Shown: positions 1-8,569, counted from the first letter of the stretch. The stretch is 64,000 nt of DNA from Prevotella sp. E9-3 (GCF_022024015.1 NZ_CP091786.1:3658001-3722000); one strand, 5' to 3'. The notes: generated by a model from the letters alone, not told the origin. Translations and numbers: made by a program.

Positions 1-47
1 GACATCATCATAAAAAATGACAGCGCATAAGTAAAGAATTTCTTCAT
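1..47 (-). CDS. Start of a secreted protein (5' end only)
   Basis: An ATG at 47 on the minus strand opens a frame that runs off the window edge. The fifteen visible residues begin MKKFFTYALSFFMMM, a typical start of a signal peptide: two lysines, then a hydrophobic run. It is transcribed away from aroQ, so 48-262 is a divergent promoter region. Nothing can be said of its function. Confidence 0.5.
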   Translation of the reverse strand, partial: MKKFFTYALSFFMMM

Positions 48-213
48 AATCGAAAAGATTTAAAATTATTTTTGGAGTAGTGATTTTAATTTTCGTTGGC
101 AAAAGTAAAATATAATTTGCAATTCTCCAAAAATATTTGCGTCAATTTCACAAAAACAGGCGGCATTCCAAACATTTTCAACAACGAACTCTTTCACTTA
201 CAATATTTTTTCG

Positions 214-221
214 TATTTTTG
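214..221 (+). promoter_or_regulatory. Predicted aroQ promoter (-7 box)
   Basis: TATTTTTG matches the Bacteroidetes -7 consensus TAnnTTTG and lies 41 nt before the aroQ ATG. No clean -33 TTTG is seen at the usual distance. Confidence 0.45.
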
Positions 222-262
222 TCGGCAAGAATATCAACCAATTTTTCCACGAGAAGAAAACG

Positions 263-688
263 ATGAAAATTCTGATTGTAAACGGTCCAAACTTGAATCT
301 GCTGGGTCAGCGCGAACCTGGCATTTATGGAAGTGAGTCGTTCGAGAACTACCTTGAGCAGTTGCGCAAGCGTTATCCCGAAATAACGATAGACTACTAT
401 CAGAGCAATGTGGAGGGCGAACTGATCAACAAGTTGCAGGAGGGCGGTTTTCTGGCCGCTCCGGTATATGACGGTATTGTGCTGAATGCCGGTGCCTACA
501 CCCATACCAGCATTGCCCTGCACGACTGCATCCGCTCGCTGAAGTCGCCCGTCATCGAGGTACACATTTCCAATGTACACACCCGTGAGGAATTCCGCCA
601 CCACAGCTACCTCTCACCCGTATGCAAGGGCGTGATCTGCGGTTTCGGACTGGACAGTTACAGGTTGGCAATAGAAGCGTTGAAGTAA
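263..688 (+). CDS. aroQ: 3-dehydroquinate dehydratase, type II
   Basis: This enzyme dehydrates 3-dehydroquinate to 3-dehydroshikimate in the cytoplasmic shikimate pathway. The 141-residue length is normal for type II enzymes, which form dodecamers. Visible family signatures are NGPNLNLLGQREPGIYG near the N-terminus (carrying the catalytic Tyr22 and an active-site Arg), the NAGAYTHTS loop, and EVHISNVHTREEFRHHS with the substrate-binding His and Arg. The ATG at 263 was chosen because the family starts directly at MKILIVNGPN; the open frame runs 42 codons further upstream but that part is not conserved-looking and overlaps the promoter. Only 2 nt separate its stop from a family A repeat, and an O-methyltransferase follows. 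Confidence 0.96.
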   Translation: MKILIVNGPNLNLLGQREPGIYGSESFENYLEQLRKRYPEITIDYYQSNVEGELINKLQEGGFLAAPVYDGIVLNAGAYTHTSIALHDCIRSLKSPVIEVHISNVHTREEFRHHSYLSPVCKGVICGFGLDSYRLAIEALK

Positions 689-690
689 CG

Positions 691-780
691 GACTCTCCCC
701 CGACCAGAAAGACTCTCCCCCGGCCCCTCCTAGAGAAGACTCTCCCCCGACCCCTCCCTGTGAGGGAGGGGAGTATATAG
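691..780 (+). repeat. Family A repeat: two truncated copies and one full copy
   Basis: Two partial copies start at 691 and 711. A full copy at 738-780 reads GACTCTCCCCCGACCCCTCC, then a dyad (CCCTCCC TGTGA GGGAGGG) ending GAGTATATAG. It begins 2 nt after the aroQ stop. The full copy is in inverted orientation to the copy at 965-1007, and the methyltransferase start codon (904) lies between them. Confidence 0.9.
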
Positions 781-783
781 ACC

Positions 784-960
784 GACTATAAATATTCATG
801 GCGAAGATTAAAAAACTCTTGAAGAGAAAGACTCCACGAATAAGAAAAAGACTCCACGAATAAGAGAAAGACTCCACGAATAAGAGATTGACTATAAATT
901 TTCATGGCGAAGATTGATAATAGCATAAAAAAAACTCTTGAAGAAAAGGGTTCCGCAAAT
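784..960 (+). repeat. Duplicated start region with three 20-bp direct repeats
   Basis: The stretch GACTATAAATATTCATGGCG at 784 recurs with one change at 889, where its ATG (904) is the methyltransferase start; CTCTTGAAGA also recurs after each. Between them GAAAGACTCCACGAATAAGA is repeated three times at 826-845, 846-865 and 866-885. The first ATG (798) opens only a 21-codon frame ending at 863, so it looks like a decayed duplicate of the true start. Confidence 0.8.
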
Positions 961-1641
961 AAAACTATATACTCCCCTCCCTCACAGGGAGGGGTCGGGG
1001 GAGAGTCCGTTTCTACGGGAGAGTCCTCTTACATAACTTCCCACATCTCCCCGGAGCCCGACTATCTCTACCGACTGTGGAGGGCCACGAATATCCACCT
1101 GCTGCACGGGCGAATGGCCAGCGGACATCTGCAAGGCCGACTGCTGAAAATGCTGGTTCAGATGGTGCGCCCGAAGAACATCCTTGAGGTGGGCACCTTC
1201 AGTGGCTATTCGGCCATCAGTATGGCAGAGGGACTGGAAGAGGGCGGAATGGTATATACCTTCGAGATCAACGACGAACAGGAGGATTTCACCCGCCCGT
1301 GGATAGAAGGCTCGGCCGTGGCCGACAAGATACGCTTCATCATCGGCGACGCCATCACCGAGGCCCCACGGTTAGGTATCACCTTCGACATGGCCTTCGT
1401 TGACGGCAACAAGCGCACCTATGTAGAAACCTACGAGATGGTACTCAGTGTGCTGCGCCCCGGCGGATTCATCCTGGCCGATAACACCCTGTGGGACGGG
1501 CACGTCATCGACCCAGCCTACGATCACGACCAACAGACCGTGGGCATCAGAGCCTTCAACGACATGGTGGCCAACGACCCGCGTGTAGAGAATGTGATAC
1601 TGCCCTTGCGCGACGGACTGACCATTATCAGAAAGAAATAG
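904..1641 (+). CDS. SAM-dependent O-methyltransferase, repeat-extended N-terminus
   Basis: This is a class I, SAM-dependent O-methyltransferase of the caffeoyl-CoA O-methyltransferase-like family; the acceptor is unknown. Visible motifs are the SAM-binding LEVGTFSGYSAISMA (about residues 97-111), the acidic FEINDEQEDF segment, the metal/SAM region MAFVDGNKR and the late LADNTLWDGHV. The catalytic core begins near residue 43 (YITSHISPEPDYL). The 42 residues before it are odd: residues 21-41 (IYSPPSQGGVGGES and following) are translated from a family A repeat, giving a Gly/Ser/Pro-rich insert not expected in this family. The start at 904 is the only ATG before the core in this frame. In Bacteroides a relative sits near aroQ, consistent with the neighbour here. 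Confidence 0.9.
   Translation: MAKIDNSIKKTLEEKGSANKTIYSPPSQGGVGGESVSTGESSYITSHISPEPDYLYRLWRATNIHLLHGRMASGHLQGRLLKMLVQMVRPKNILEVGTFSGYSAISMAEGLEEGGMVYTFEINDEQEDFTRPWIEGSAVADKIRFIIGDAITEAPRLGITFDMAFVDGNKRTYVETYEMVLSVLRPGGFILADNTLWDGHVIDPAYDHDQQTVGIRAFNDMVANDPRVENVILPLRDGLTIIRKK
965..1025 (+). repeat. Family A repeat inside the methyltransferase gene
   Basis: This copy starts CTATATACTCCCCTCCC and carries the internal dyad and GGGGGAGAGTC end. It is the inverse of the copy at 738-780. A short tail at 1008-1025 (CGTTTCTACGGGAGAGTCC) recurs after the copy at 10944. It is read in frame as IYSPPSQGGVGGES. Confidence 0.9.
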
Positions 1642-1682
1642 ACGCCGATTGCATTATCCGGCAAAATGGCAATATAAAAACC

Positions 1683-3722
1683 ATGAAACGAGTACTGACC
1701 CTATCTTTACTTGCAGTTATGGCCTGTTCAAACCCCAGCACAGACCCAGTACTGCCGAAGGACTTCTATGAATGTGAGGAAGCCCTGCACAAAGGCGATA
1801 CCCGCATAGCACGCGAAATCATCGAGAACGGAAAGGCCCATGCCAAGGACAGCGACAACTACTACGACTATGTGGTGCTCGACGCAAAGTATTATTTCTA
1901 CACCATGCAGGCCGACTCGTTTCTGCTCACCCATCAGAAAATCCAACAGTATGTGGACCGCCATTCCGCTCATCACAGACCGAAACTGAAGATGCTACAG
2001 GTGGAATGCGAGGTGCAGCAAGGCGTTTACGAGGCCAAGATGACCGGCAGGATGGACTCGGCACTGACTCACAACCTGCATGCCCTCGAACTGCTGCAAA
2101 TCACTCCGCACCAGCCCCATTACCGACTGATGGTGCTCTCGAACATCGCCGATGTGTACAAGCAGATGGGCCAGTACGACAAGAGCGTCAGTTACTACCG
2201 ACAGGCCATGGAACTGGGTGATTCGACCAATATGGACGACGCTACCCGTTTCTCCCTCTATACCGCCATCGCATCGGCCTATGCCGCCATGGGCAGTTTC
2301 GACCAGAGCGAAACCTGGTGGAAACAGGCCGAACCACTGAAACCATTGATGGAACGCACCGAACTGTTCCACTACCTGAACAACCGAGGCAACGACTACT
2401 ATCTGCAGGAACGCTACAAAGAGAGTCTGCAGTGCTTCCTAGAACTCGACTCACTCATGGCCGGCGATCCCAACCTGCAGTGGGAACGCATGTACGGATG
2501 GGCCAACATGAGCGACCTCTACATCAAACTGAGACAGGAAGAGCGTGCCCGGGAACTGCTGGCACAGACAGAACCTTTCTTCACCCAACAGAAACAACTC
2601 ATCCCCCTGTTCTACCTCACCACACAGCGCATCGAACTGGCCATCCTCAACCACAACCTGACCGAAGCAAGGCGACTGGTAGGCGAGAATCCTATTCCAG
2701 AATGGATGATTCCGGAACAGAAACAACTGCGCCGCAAGCAACTCCTCAACCTGTATGAACAAACCGCCCAATGGCAACACTACGGCGAGACACTGCGCGA
2801 ATATACCCAGATGAAAGACAGTCTGGCCAGCAACAACATCAAGATGCGCTTTGCCGAAGTGCTCACCCACTACCAACACGAGCATCAACTACTGGCCAAA
2901 CAGAAACAACTGGAAGCCAAAGACTTGTCGTACCGATGGGCCTTGGCCCTGCTGGTGGTAGCCATTGCCTTCATCTTCATGCTGGTGAGGTTCATCATTC
3001 AGAAACAGCGCGAACAGAAACTACGCGAAGCCAACATCCGAGGCAGTATGGCCCAACTGCACATGGAAGCGGTACGCAACCGCATTACACCCCATTTCAT
3101 CAGCAATGTGCTGACCGCCGAGATGATGGCTCAGATGGAGGGGCGCGAGGTGCATCTGGACAATCTGGTGCACCTGCTGCACAGAGGCATCGAGCTCACC
3201 GACGTTGAGCAGACCACCCTGAGCGATGAACTGGAATTTATCCAATTCTACTGCTCAATAGAGAGTCGTTCCATCGGTAGCGACTTCCAACTGCACACCA
3301 ATCTGGCCAGCGATATCGACGCCAACCGTGTCATCCTGCCTTCCATGTTCGTACAGATACTGGTAGAGAACGCTATCAAACACGGACTGAAAGCCCGCAA
3401 GCCCGAACCCGGACTGCAGCGCAGTATATGGGTGAACGTGAGCACTAAGGACGATGCCACACTGGTGGAAGTGATAGACAACGGCATCGGTCTGAACGAA
3501 GCAAACACCCGGAAGGAGCACACCGGTCTGCGCATTATCCGCCAGACCATCCGCCTGCTGAACGAGCAGAACCTTCGCTCGCGCAACAAAAACAAGCATA
3601 CTGCCACCCTCATGGATTTCGGACTGGCCAACTATACACAAGCCGACGGCCAGACTGGCTGCCGCAGCTGGCTACTCCTGCCCCACCAGTTTGAATACTC
3701 GCTGAAAAAGATAAGGGGATAG
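1683..3722 (+). CDS. TPR sensor histidine kinase, LytS-type
   Basis: This is a membrane sensor kinase of the LytS/His_kinase (PF06580) type, expected to phosphorylate the LytTR regulator encoded just downstream. The 679-residue protein starts with a short signal ending AVMAC (Cys15), which looks like a lipobox. A helical region of TPR-like repeats covers about residues 30-400, a coiled segment precedes one membrane helix (about 418-440), and the cytoplasmic kinase follows. The phospho-acceptor is His471 in RNRITPHFISNVL, and the ATP-binding N-box is LVENAIKHG (Asn563) followed by VIDNGIGL. The ATG at 1683 was chosen over an earlier in-frame start at 1491 because that start lies inside the methyltransferase gene and 1683 gives the signal sequence. 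The stimulus is unknown. Confidence 0.9.
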   Translation: MKRVLTLSLLAVMACSNPSTDPVLPKDFYECEEALHKGDTRIAREIIENGKAHAKDSDNYYDYVVLDAKYYFYTMQADSFLLTHQKIQQYVDRHSAHHRPKLKMLQVECEVQQGVYEAKMTGRMDSALTHNLHALELLQITPHQPHYRLMVLSNIADVYKQMGQYDKSVSYYRQAMELGDSTNMDDATRFSLYTAIASAYAAMGSFDQSETWWKQAEPLKPLMERTELFHYLNNRGNDYYLQERYKESLQCFLELDSLMAGDPNLQWERMYGWANMSDLYIKLRQEERARELLAQTEPFFTQQKQLIPLFYLTTQRIELAILNHNLTEARRLVGENPIPEWMIPEQKQLRRKQLLNLYEQTAQWQHYGETLREYTQMKDSLASNNIKMRFAEVLTHYQHEHQLLAKQKQLEAKDLSYRWALALLVVAIAFIFMLVRFIIQKQREQKLREANIRGSMAQLHMEAVRNRITPHFISNVLTAEMMAQMEGREVHLDNLVHLLHRGIELTDVEQTTLSDELEFIQFYCSIESRSIGSDFQLHTNLASDIDANRVILPSMFVQILVENAIKHGLKARKPEPGLQRSIWVNVSTKDDATLVEVIDNGIGLNEANTRKEHTGLRIIRQTIRLLNEQNLRSRNKNKHTATLMDFGLANYTQADGQTGCRSWLLLPHQFEYSLKKIRG

Positions 3723-3730
3723 TTACTGTG

Positions 3731-3785
3731 GTTCCTATAGTTCCTATAGTGCCTATAGTGCCTATAGTTACTATAGCCCCTATAA
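3731..3785 (+). repeat. Family D 9-bp tandem array (CCTATAGTT/CCTATAGTG)
   Basis: About five units of a 9-bp repeat (TTCCTATAG, TGCCTATAG, TTACTATAG) fill the gap between the kinase stop and the regulator start at 3800. The same array recurs at 34607 and 54363, each time just before a start codon. Confidence 0.85.
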
Positions 3786-3799
3786 AATAAAGAAAAAAA

Positions 3800-4558
3800 A
3801 TGAGAACAAGCCTCGTCAAGGTATTCATTGTCGATGACGACCAGAATGCCACCCTCTTCTTGCAGAAAATGCTGGAAGACTACTCAGTAGAAATTGTGGG
3901 CGTGGCCACTGATGCCACTGCCAAGACTCGCAACGAGATTGTAGAGAAAGAACCCGACCTGCTGTTCCTCGACGTAGAGATGCCCTCCATGTCGGGGCTC
4001 GAATTCTGCGCCACAGTACGCCCGCTGACAAAGCCAGAGATGAAGGTGGTGTTCTATACCGGCTACGACAAATACATGCTTCAAGCCATTCGACAACAGG
4101 CCTTCGACTACATGCTGAAACCTGCCAGCAAACAAGAACTGGCCCAGATCATGACACGCTACTACGAAAACAAACTGAGCAATATACAACAGGCCATTGC
4201 TATCCACCCCACCATGACCATTCCCAATATCATGGTGGTCAATTCCATGAACCAGCACACCGTACTGCGCCACGACGATATTGCCTTCTTCCGCTTTGAC
4301 AACGATCACCGCATTTGGGAGGTTGTCACTACCGACAACCAGTGTCATCAGTTGCGACACCGTTCCACGGCCGATGTCATTCTGTCCTACTCCTCCTGCT
4401 TTGTACAGATTCACAAAGGCTATATCGTCAACGTCAACCAGATCAGCAGAGTGCTCGACAACCAGTGCCTGTTGCGCCCACCTCTGGAACATATCACCGA
4501 ACTGCGCATCAGCAAGAATTTCCGTCACGACCTAATGACAACTTTCTGCAACCTGTAA
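3800..4558 (+). CDS. LytTR-family response regulator
   Basis: This cytoplasmic DNA-binding response regulator is the partner of the kinase upstream. The receiver domain (residues 1-120) has the acidic triad start VDDDQ (Asp12-14), phospho-acceptor Asp58 in LLFLDVEMP, Thr87 and Lys107 in YMLKPAS. The C-terminal LytTR domain covers about residues 135-250, with the family features FFRFDNDHR and a late HKGYIVNVNQI. It is 252 residues, the usual size. The start ATG follows an A-rich stretch and a 9-bp tandem array that fills the 77-nt gap after the kinase. Targets are unknown. Confidence 0.93.
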   Translation: MRTSLVKVFIVDDDQNATLFLQKMLEDYSVEIVGVATDATAKTRNEIVEKEPDLLFLDVEMPSMSGLEFCATVRPLTKPEMKVVFYTGYDKYMLQAIRQQAFDYMLKPASKQELAQIMTRYYENKLSNIQQAIAIHPTMTIPNIMVVNSMNQHTVLRHDDIAFFRFDNDHRIWEVVTTDNQCHQLRHRSTADVILSYSSCFVQIHKGYIVNVNQISRVLDNQCLLRPPLEHITELRISKNFRHDLMTTFCNL

Positions 4559-4665
4559 AACAAACGCAGACCATTTTACTGTATAAATATTAGACGATTT
4601 ATGCAGTATTGTGCAAAAATTTACTAATCTTGACCCCTTTTTCCTATAACTTATACGAAAATACG

Positions 4666-4673
4666 TATCTTTG
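4666..4673 (+). promoter_or_regulatory. Predicted promoter of the M16 protease
   Basis: TATCTTTG fits TAnnTTTG and is followed by GCACGC. The start codon lies 68 nt downstream. The -33 element is not clear. Confidence 0.5.
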
Positions 4674-4740
4674 CACGCTATTATATTTTAATAATCGCAT
4701 CAGACAAAAACCATATACAAAACATTATTTTATCAAAATC

Positions 4741-7563
4741 ATGAAGAAAATCCAATTCTTTCTTGCAGCCCTGCTGCTGATGATGGTTTGTCCCTCATCA
4801 CTATTTGCACAGCAGATGCCGCCCATCCCCGTAGATAGCGACATTCGCATGGGCAAACTCGACAACGGACTGACTTACTACATCCGTCACAATGCATGGC
4901 CCGAACAGCGTGCTGAATTTTACATCGCGCAGCGCGTAGGTTCTATTCAGGAGAACGACGACCAGCGCGGTCTGGCCCACTTCCTCGAGCACATGTGCTT
5001 CAACGGCACTGAACACTTCAAAGGCAACGACATCGTGAAATGGTGTGAGACCATCGGTGTGAAGTTCGGACGCGACCTGAACGCATATACCTCTATCGAC
5101 CAGACGGTCTATAACATCTCGAATGTTCCTACCACCCGCGACGGCATCGTTGACTCTTGTCTGCTGATTCTGCACGACTGGGCCGACGGTCTGCTGCTCG
5201 AGGCCGAGGAGATTCAGAAAGAGCGTGGCGTGATTCACGAAGAGTGGCGCATGCGCACCAGTGCTACCATGCGCATGCTGGAGCGCGACCTGCCCCAGCT
5301 GTACCCCAACTCAAAGTATGGCCACCGCATGCCTATCGGACTGATGGAAATCATCGACAACTTCGAACCGAAAGTGCTGCGTGACTACTATGAGAAGTGG
5401 TACCGCCCCGACAATCAGGCTATCATTGTGGTAGGCGATTTCGACGTAGATCGTGTAGAGAACAAAATCAAGGAACTGTTCTCGTCCATTAAGATGCCCG
5501 AGAACCCCGCTCCTGTAGTAGCCGAGGAAGTGCCCGACAATGCCGAGCCTATCTTCGTGGTCGATAAAGACAAGGAGATGCAGTACTCTATCGTTGAGAT
5601 GATGTTCAAGACCGATCCCATTCCCACCGAGATCAAGGGCAATATGCAGTACCTGATTATCGACTACCTGAAGAATGCTGCTGTAGGCATGCTGAACGAC
5701 CGTCTCAACGAACTGGCTCAGAAACCCGACTGCCCCTATCTGCAGGCATCGGCCAGCTACAGTCAGTACCTGTTGTCAAAGACTAAGGATGCCTTCGGTG
5801 TCGATGCCCTTCCAAAAGAGGGACAGACCGAAGCTGCCATCAAGGCGGCCTTCATCGAGGCTCGCCGCGCTGCACAGTTCGGTTTCACCGCTACTGAGTA
5901 CAAGCGCTACCAGCAGAACTTCACCAGTCAGCTGGAGAAGCAGTACTCTAACAAAGACAAGCGCTACAACAACCAGTTCTGCCGCGAATATGTGAATCAC
6001 TACCTGGACAACGAGCCCATCCCCTCTATCGACGACTACTATCAGGTGATGAAACAGTTGGTACCCATGATGCCCGTAGAGGCCGTGAACCAGCTGATGG
6101 CTCAGTTCATTCCTGCCAACGACTCTAACCTGGTGGTTCTGAACATGAACCAGGAGAAGGAAGGTGCCGTTTATCCCACTGCCGAGAGTCTGAAGAAGGC
6201 CATCGCCGAGGCTCGCGCCACTGAGCTCACCGCCTATGTAGACAATGTGAAGGACGAGCCCCTGATCACCAAACTGCCCAAGGCAGGCAAGATTGTGAAG
6301 GAGACCGCCGGCAAGAAGTTCGACTACAAGGAGCTGAAACTCTCTAACGGTGCTACCGTGATTCTGAAGCAGACCGACCTGAAGAAAGACCAGGTGATTC
6401 TGACTGCCGAAGGTTTTGGCGGAAGCTCACTTTACGGAGAGAAGGATTTCGCCAACATCAAGTTCTTCGACGATGTGATTGGAGCCAGCGGACTGGGCAA
6501 CTTCTCACACACTGAACTGGAGAAGGCTCTGGCCGGTAAGATTGCCAGCGCCAGCATGACACTGGGCACACAGCGCGCCAACATCACCGGTTCTTCTACA
6601 CCTAACGATGTAGAGACCATGCTGCAGCTCGTTTACCTGTACTTCACCAAGATCAACAAGGACCAGGAGTCGTTCGACAACACTATGAAGACCACTGAGC
6701 TGATGCTGAAGAACAAGCTGCTGCAGCCCGAGGCCGTGTTCTCTGACTCACTGACCCTCACCCTGCAGAACCACTCAAAGCGTTTCGCCCCTGCCAATGT
6801 TGACGACCTGAAGGATGTCAACTACGACCGCATCCTCGAGATGGCCAAGGAGCAGACCGCCAATGCCGCTGCCTATACTTTCACCATCATCGGTAACTAC
6901 GACGAGGCTACTATCCGTCCTCTTATCGAACAGTACCTGGCTTCTCTGCCCGGCAATGCCAAGAAGGTGGTAAAGGGCAAGGACGTAGAGGAATCGTTCA
7001 AGGGTAATGTGAAGAACAACTTCAAGCGCAAGATGGAGACTCCTAAGGCTATCGCCTTGATGGTGTGGAAGAACGACAAGATGGGCTACACCCTGGAGAA
7101 CAGCATCCGTGCCTCTATAGCCGGACAGATTCTGATGATGACCTACACCGAGAAGATTCGCGAAGAGGCTTCTGCCGCCTACTCAGTAATGGCTCAGGGC
7201 AGACTGTCACGCGATGATTTCCGCACCAATGGCACTGTGCTCGTTTACTGTCCTATGAAGCCTGAGAAGGGTGACATTGCCACCAAGATCATGGATGAAG
7301 AGGTACAGAACCTGGCCAAGACCGTTGATGCCGAGAAACTGGCTAAGGTGAAGGAATACATGTTCAAGGCCATCGACGACGAGGCCAAGACCAACAACTA
7401 CTGGATCCGCACCGTCAACCGTCTGCGCGACTACGGTGTTGACTTCCACACCGACTACAAGAAGACTGTAGAGGCTCAGACTCCTGAGACCATTGCTGCC
7501 TTCATGAAGGAACTGCTGAAGAGCGGTGACAAGGCCGAAGTCATCATGCTGCCAGAAGAGTAA
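4741..7563 (+). CDS. Secreted M16-family zinc metalloprotease
   Basis: This is an M16 (pitrilysin/insulinase-like) peptidase. The 940-residue, two-halved protein is the long form, in which the N-terminal half carries the metal site and the C-terminal half is an inactive clamp. The inverted zinc motif HFLEH (His80, Glu83, His84) is intact, with the downstream glutamate expected in the KERGVIHEEW segment. A signal peptide (residues 1-23, ending SLFAQ) points to the periplasm or outer membrane. The ATG at 4741 was chosen because it begins this signal peptide; the frame extends 44 codons upstream through the promoter. It stands alone between a predicted promoter and a strong terminator. The natural substrate is unknown. 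Confidence 0.94.
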   Translation: MKKIQFFLAALLLMMVCPSSLFAQQMPPIPVDSDIRMGKLDNGLTYYIRHNAWPEQRAEFYIAQRVGSIQENDDQRGLAHFLEHMCFNGTEHFKGNDIVKWCETIGVKFGRDLNAYTSIDQTVYNISNVPTTRDGIVDSCLLILHDWADGLLLEAEEIQKERGVIHEEWRMRTSATMRMLERDLPQLYPNSKYGHRMPIGLMEIIDNFEPKVLRDYYEKWYRPDNQAIIVVGDFDVDRVENKIKELFSSIKMPENPAPVVAEEVPDNAEPIFVVDKDKEMQYSIVEMMFKTDPIPTEIKGNMQYLIIDYLKNAAVGMLNDRLNELAQKPDCPYLQASASYSQYLLSKTKDAFGVDALPKEGQTEAAIKAAFIEARRAAQFGFTATEYKRYQQNFTSQLEKQYSNKDKRYNNQFCREYVNHYLDNEPIPSIDDYYQVMKQLVPMMPVEAVNQLMAQFIPANDSNLVVLNMNQEKEGAVYPTAESLKKAIAEARATELTAYVDNVKDEPLITKLPKAGKIVKETAGKKFDYKELKLSNGATVILKQTDLKKDQVILTAEGFGGSSLYGEKDFANIKFFDDVIGASGLGNFSHTELEKALAGKIASASMTLGTQRANITGSSTPNDVETMLQLVYLYFTKINKDQESFDNTMKTTELMLKNKLLQPEAVFSDSLTLTLQNHSKRFAPANVDDLKDVNYDRILEMAKEQTANAAAYTFTIIGNYDEATIRPLIEQYLASLPGNAKKVVKGKDVEESFKGNVKNNFKRKMETPKAIALMVWKNDKMGYTLENSIRASIAGQILMMTYTEKIREEASAAYSVMAQGRLSRDDFRTNGTVLVYCPMKPEKGDIATKIMDEEVQNLAKTVDAEKLAKVKEYMFKAIDDEAKTNNYWIRTVNRLRDYGVDFHTDYKKTVEAQTPETIAAFMKELLKSGDKAEVIMLPEE

Positions 7564-7580
7564 ATTCCAATTACTTCATA

Positions 7581-7623
7581 AAACAAAATCTCCGAATCAC
7601 TTGTGGGTTCGGAGATTTTGTTT
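7581..7623 (+). terminator. Terminator after the M16 protease
   Basis: A 16-bp stem (7581-7596 with 7608-7623; AAACAAAATCTCCGAA and its complement) around an 11-nt loop ends in T-rich sequence. A similar CTCCGA/TCGGAG hairpin occurs at 9328. Confidence 0.85.
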
Positions 7624-7631
7624 TATCTTTG
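7624..7631 (+). promoter_or_regulatory. Predicted promoter of the DUF4160/DUF2442 pair
   Basis: TATCTTTG fits TAnnTTTG and abuts the terminator of the previous gene. It lies 21 nt before the ATG at 7652. Confidence 0.5.
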
Positions 7632-7651
7632 CAAAAAATAGTATATAAAAA

Positions 7652-7948
7652 ATGGGGCAGTTGGCATTCTTAAAGATGTTCATTCTGGTAGCCATCTCAT
7701 TGGATGTTAATGATAACAGAAGACATATACATGTTTTCAAAAAAGGCAAACGACATCAACAGTCACTTGCTAAAATCTGGATAGAATCTGACGGAAAACA
7801 ATGTGTGGAGATTGCAGAATCCTCTTTATCGACAAAAGAAAACGAATTATTAGTTTCTGCTATCAATCGTCATTGGAATTCCATAAACGAACAGATTACC
7901 AAGATTTTTAATGGAGAAAAAACAATTGCTATCAACATAGAGAAATAA
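7652..7948 (+). CDS. DUF4160 family protein, likely toxin-antitoxin-like partner
   Basis: A 98-residue protein with the DUF4160 pattern RRHIHVFKKG (about residues 23-33) followed by AKIWIES and a C-terminal helix (NRHWNSINEQITKIF). In other bacteria DUF4160 genes commonly pair with a DUF2442 gene, and the pair is often predicted to be toxin-antitoxin-like, but no activity is established here. The start is uncertain: ATG 7652 lies very close to the promoter, and ATG 7676 (MFILVAISLD) is also possible. Base composition is more AT-rich than the housekeeping genes on both sides, which suggests acquisition. Confidence 0.75.
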   Translation: MGQLAFLKMFILVAISLDVNDNRRHIHVFKKGKRHQQSLAKIWIESDGKQCVEIAESSLSTKENELLVSAINRHWNSINEQITKIFNGEKTIAINIEK

Positions 7949-7966
7949 TTTATAGGAGGAAAAGAT

Positions 7967-8209
7967 ATGTGTAAAATGAAGAATGTACATGTTGGTATCA
8001 AGGATCTCAACTTTACAGCTCATCGCGGTAAAATGCTTGTAAGACTGACCGACGGAAGAGAAATCTTAATACCTGTTTCGTTTTTCCCGGACATCAAGCA
8101 GATGCCAGTAAAAGAGCGAAACAAATGGATGGTGCTCGATGATCAGTATTTTACATTTGAGAATATGACTCGAGTTTACTCCGTCCTCGATCTGTTCAAA
8201 ACTGCATAG
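7967..8209 (+). CDS. DUF2442 family protein
   Basis: An 80-residue protein matching the DUF2442 pattern: a basic N-terminus, LTDGREILIPVSFFPDI (about residues 28-44), and a C-terminal segment with WMVLDD. It follows the DUF4160 gene by 18 nt, and its ATG has a rare good ribosome-binding site for this phylum, AGGAGGA at 7954-7960. The pair is probably one operon. The role may be DNA binding or toxin neutralisation by analogy with such pairs, but the sequence alone does not prove it. Confidence 0.75.
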   Translation: MCKMKNVHVGIKDLNFTAHRGKMLVRLTDGREILIPVSFFPDIKQMPVKERNKWMVLDDQYFTFENMTRVYSVLDLFKTA

Positions 8210-8569
8210 AACAGCAGGCTTTTCATTTTGCGTTATTTTTCACAAAGTTCATTTAACTCTGAAGTAACATATAACAATATATAATCCTAAAAAACATTTG
8301 CTTATGAATTAAAACCAATTGAATTAATAAGGACATATAGGATGAACATCCACTTTTGATTCTTGTTTCCGGAATTCGCCAAATTTCAAAGAAATATACG
8401 AGAACTGAAGTAGGTAGTTCACGCTCCATGCGTGGGCATTTACTCGTTTAGTATATTGGGCGTTTGGCGATGCCTCGGAAACGTAGACGAAGATAATTGT
8501 CCACGTTTTATTTTTCTGCATAGTTTTAGCAATCATTTCTATTATTAACTTTTAAACAAAACCTAAATT
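8210..8569. other. 360-nt gene-free stretch with two hairpins
   Basis: No convincing gene is seen. The middle part (about 8330-8530) is different in texture from the flanking AT-rich DNA and contains two small stems: CACGC/GCGTG at 8420-8434 and CGTTT/AAACG at 8461-8483. From memory it resembles a degenerate interspersed element seen in Bacteroidales genomes; this is unverified. A minus-strand 70-codon frame (8324-8536) lies over it but has no supporting features. Confidence 0.4.

Noticed and set aside
137..262. 42-codon upstream extension of aroQ
   Set aside because: It overlaps the predicted promoter, and the family begins at MKILIVNGPN, so the ATG at 263 is the start.
798..863. 21-codon frame starting MAKIKKLLK
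   Set aside because: It lies in the duplicated start region and runs into the 20-bp repeats; it looks like a decayed copy of the methyltransferase start rather than a gene.
1491..1682. Upstream extension of the sensor kinase
   Set aside because: It overlaps the methyltransferase gene in another frame; the signal peptide begins at 1683.
4609..4740. 44-codon upstream extension of the M16 protease
   Set aside because: It contains the promoter, and the signal peptide starts at 4741.
8324..8536. 70-codon minus-strand frame
   Set aside because: It has no promoter or recognisable domain and covers the hairpin-rich stretch; more likely chance or a degenerate element.
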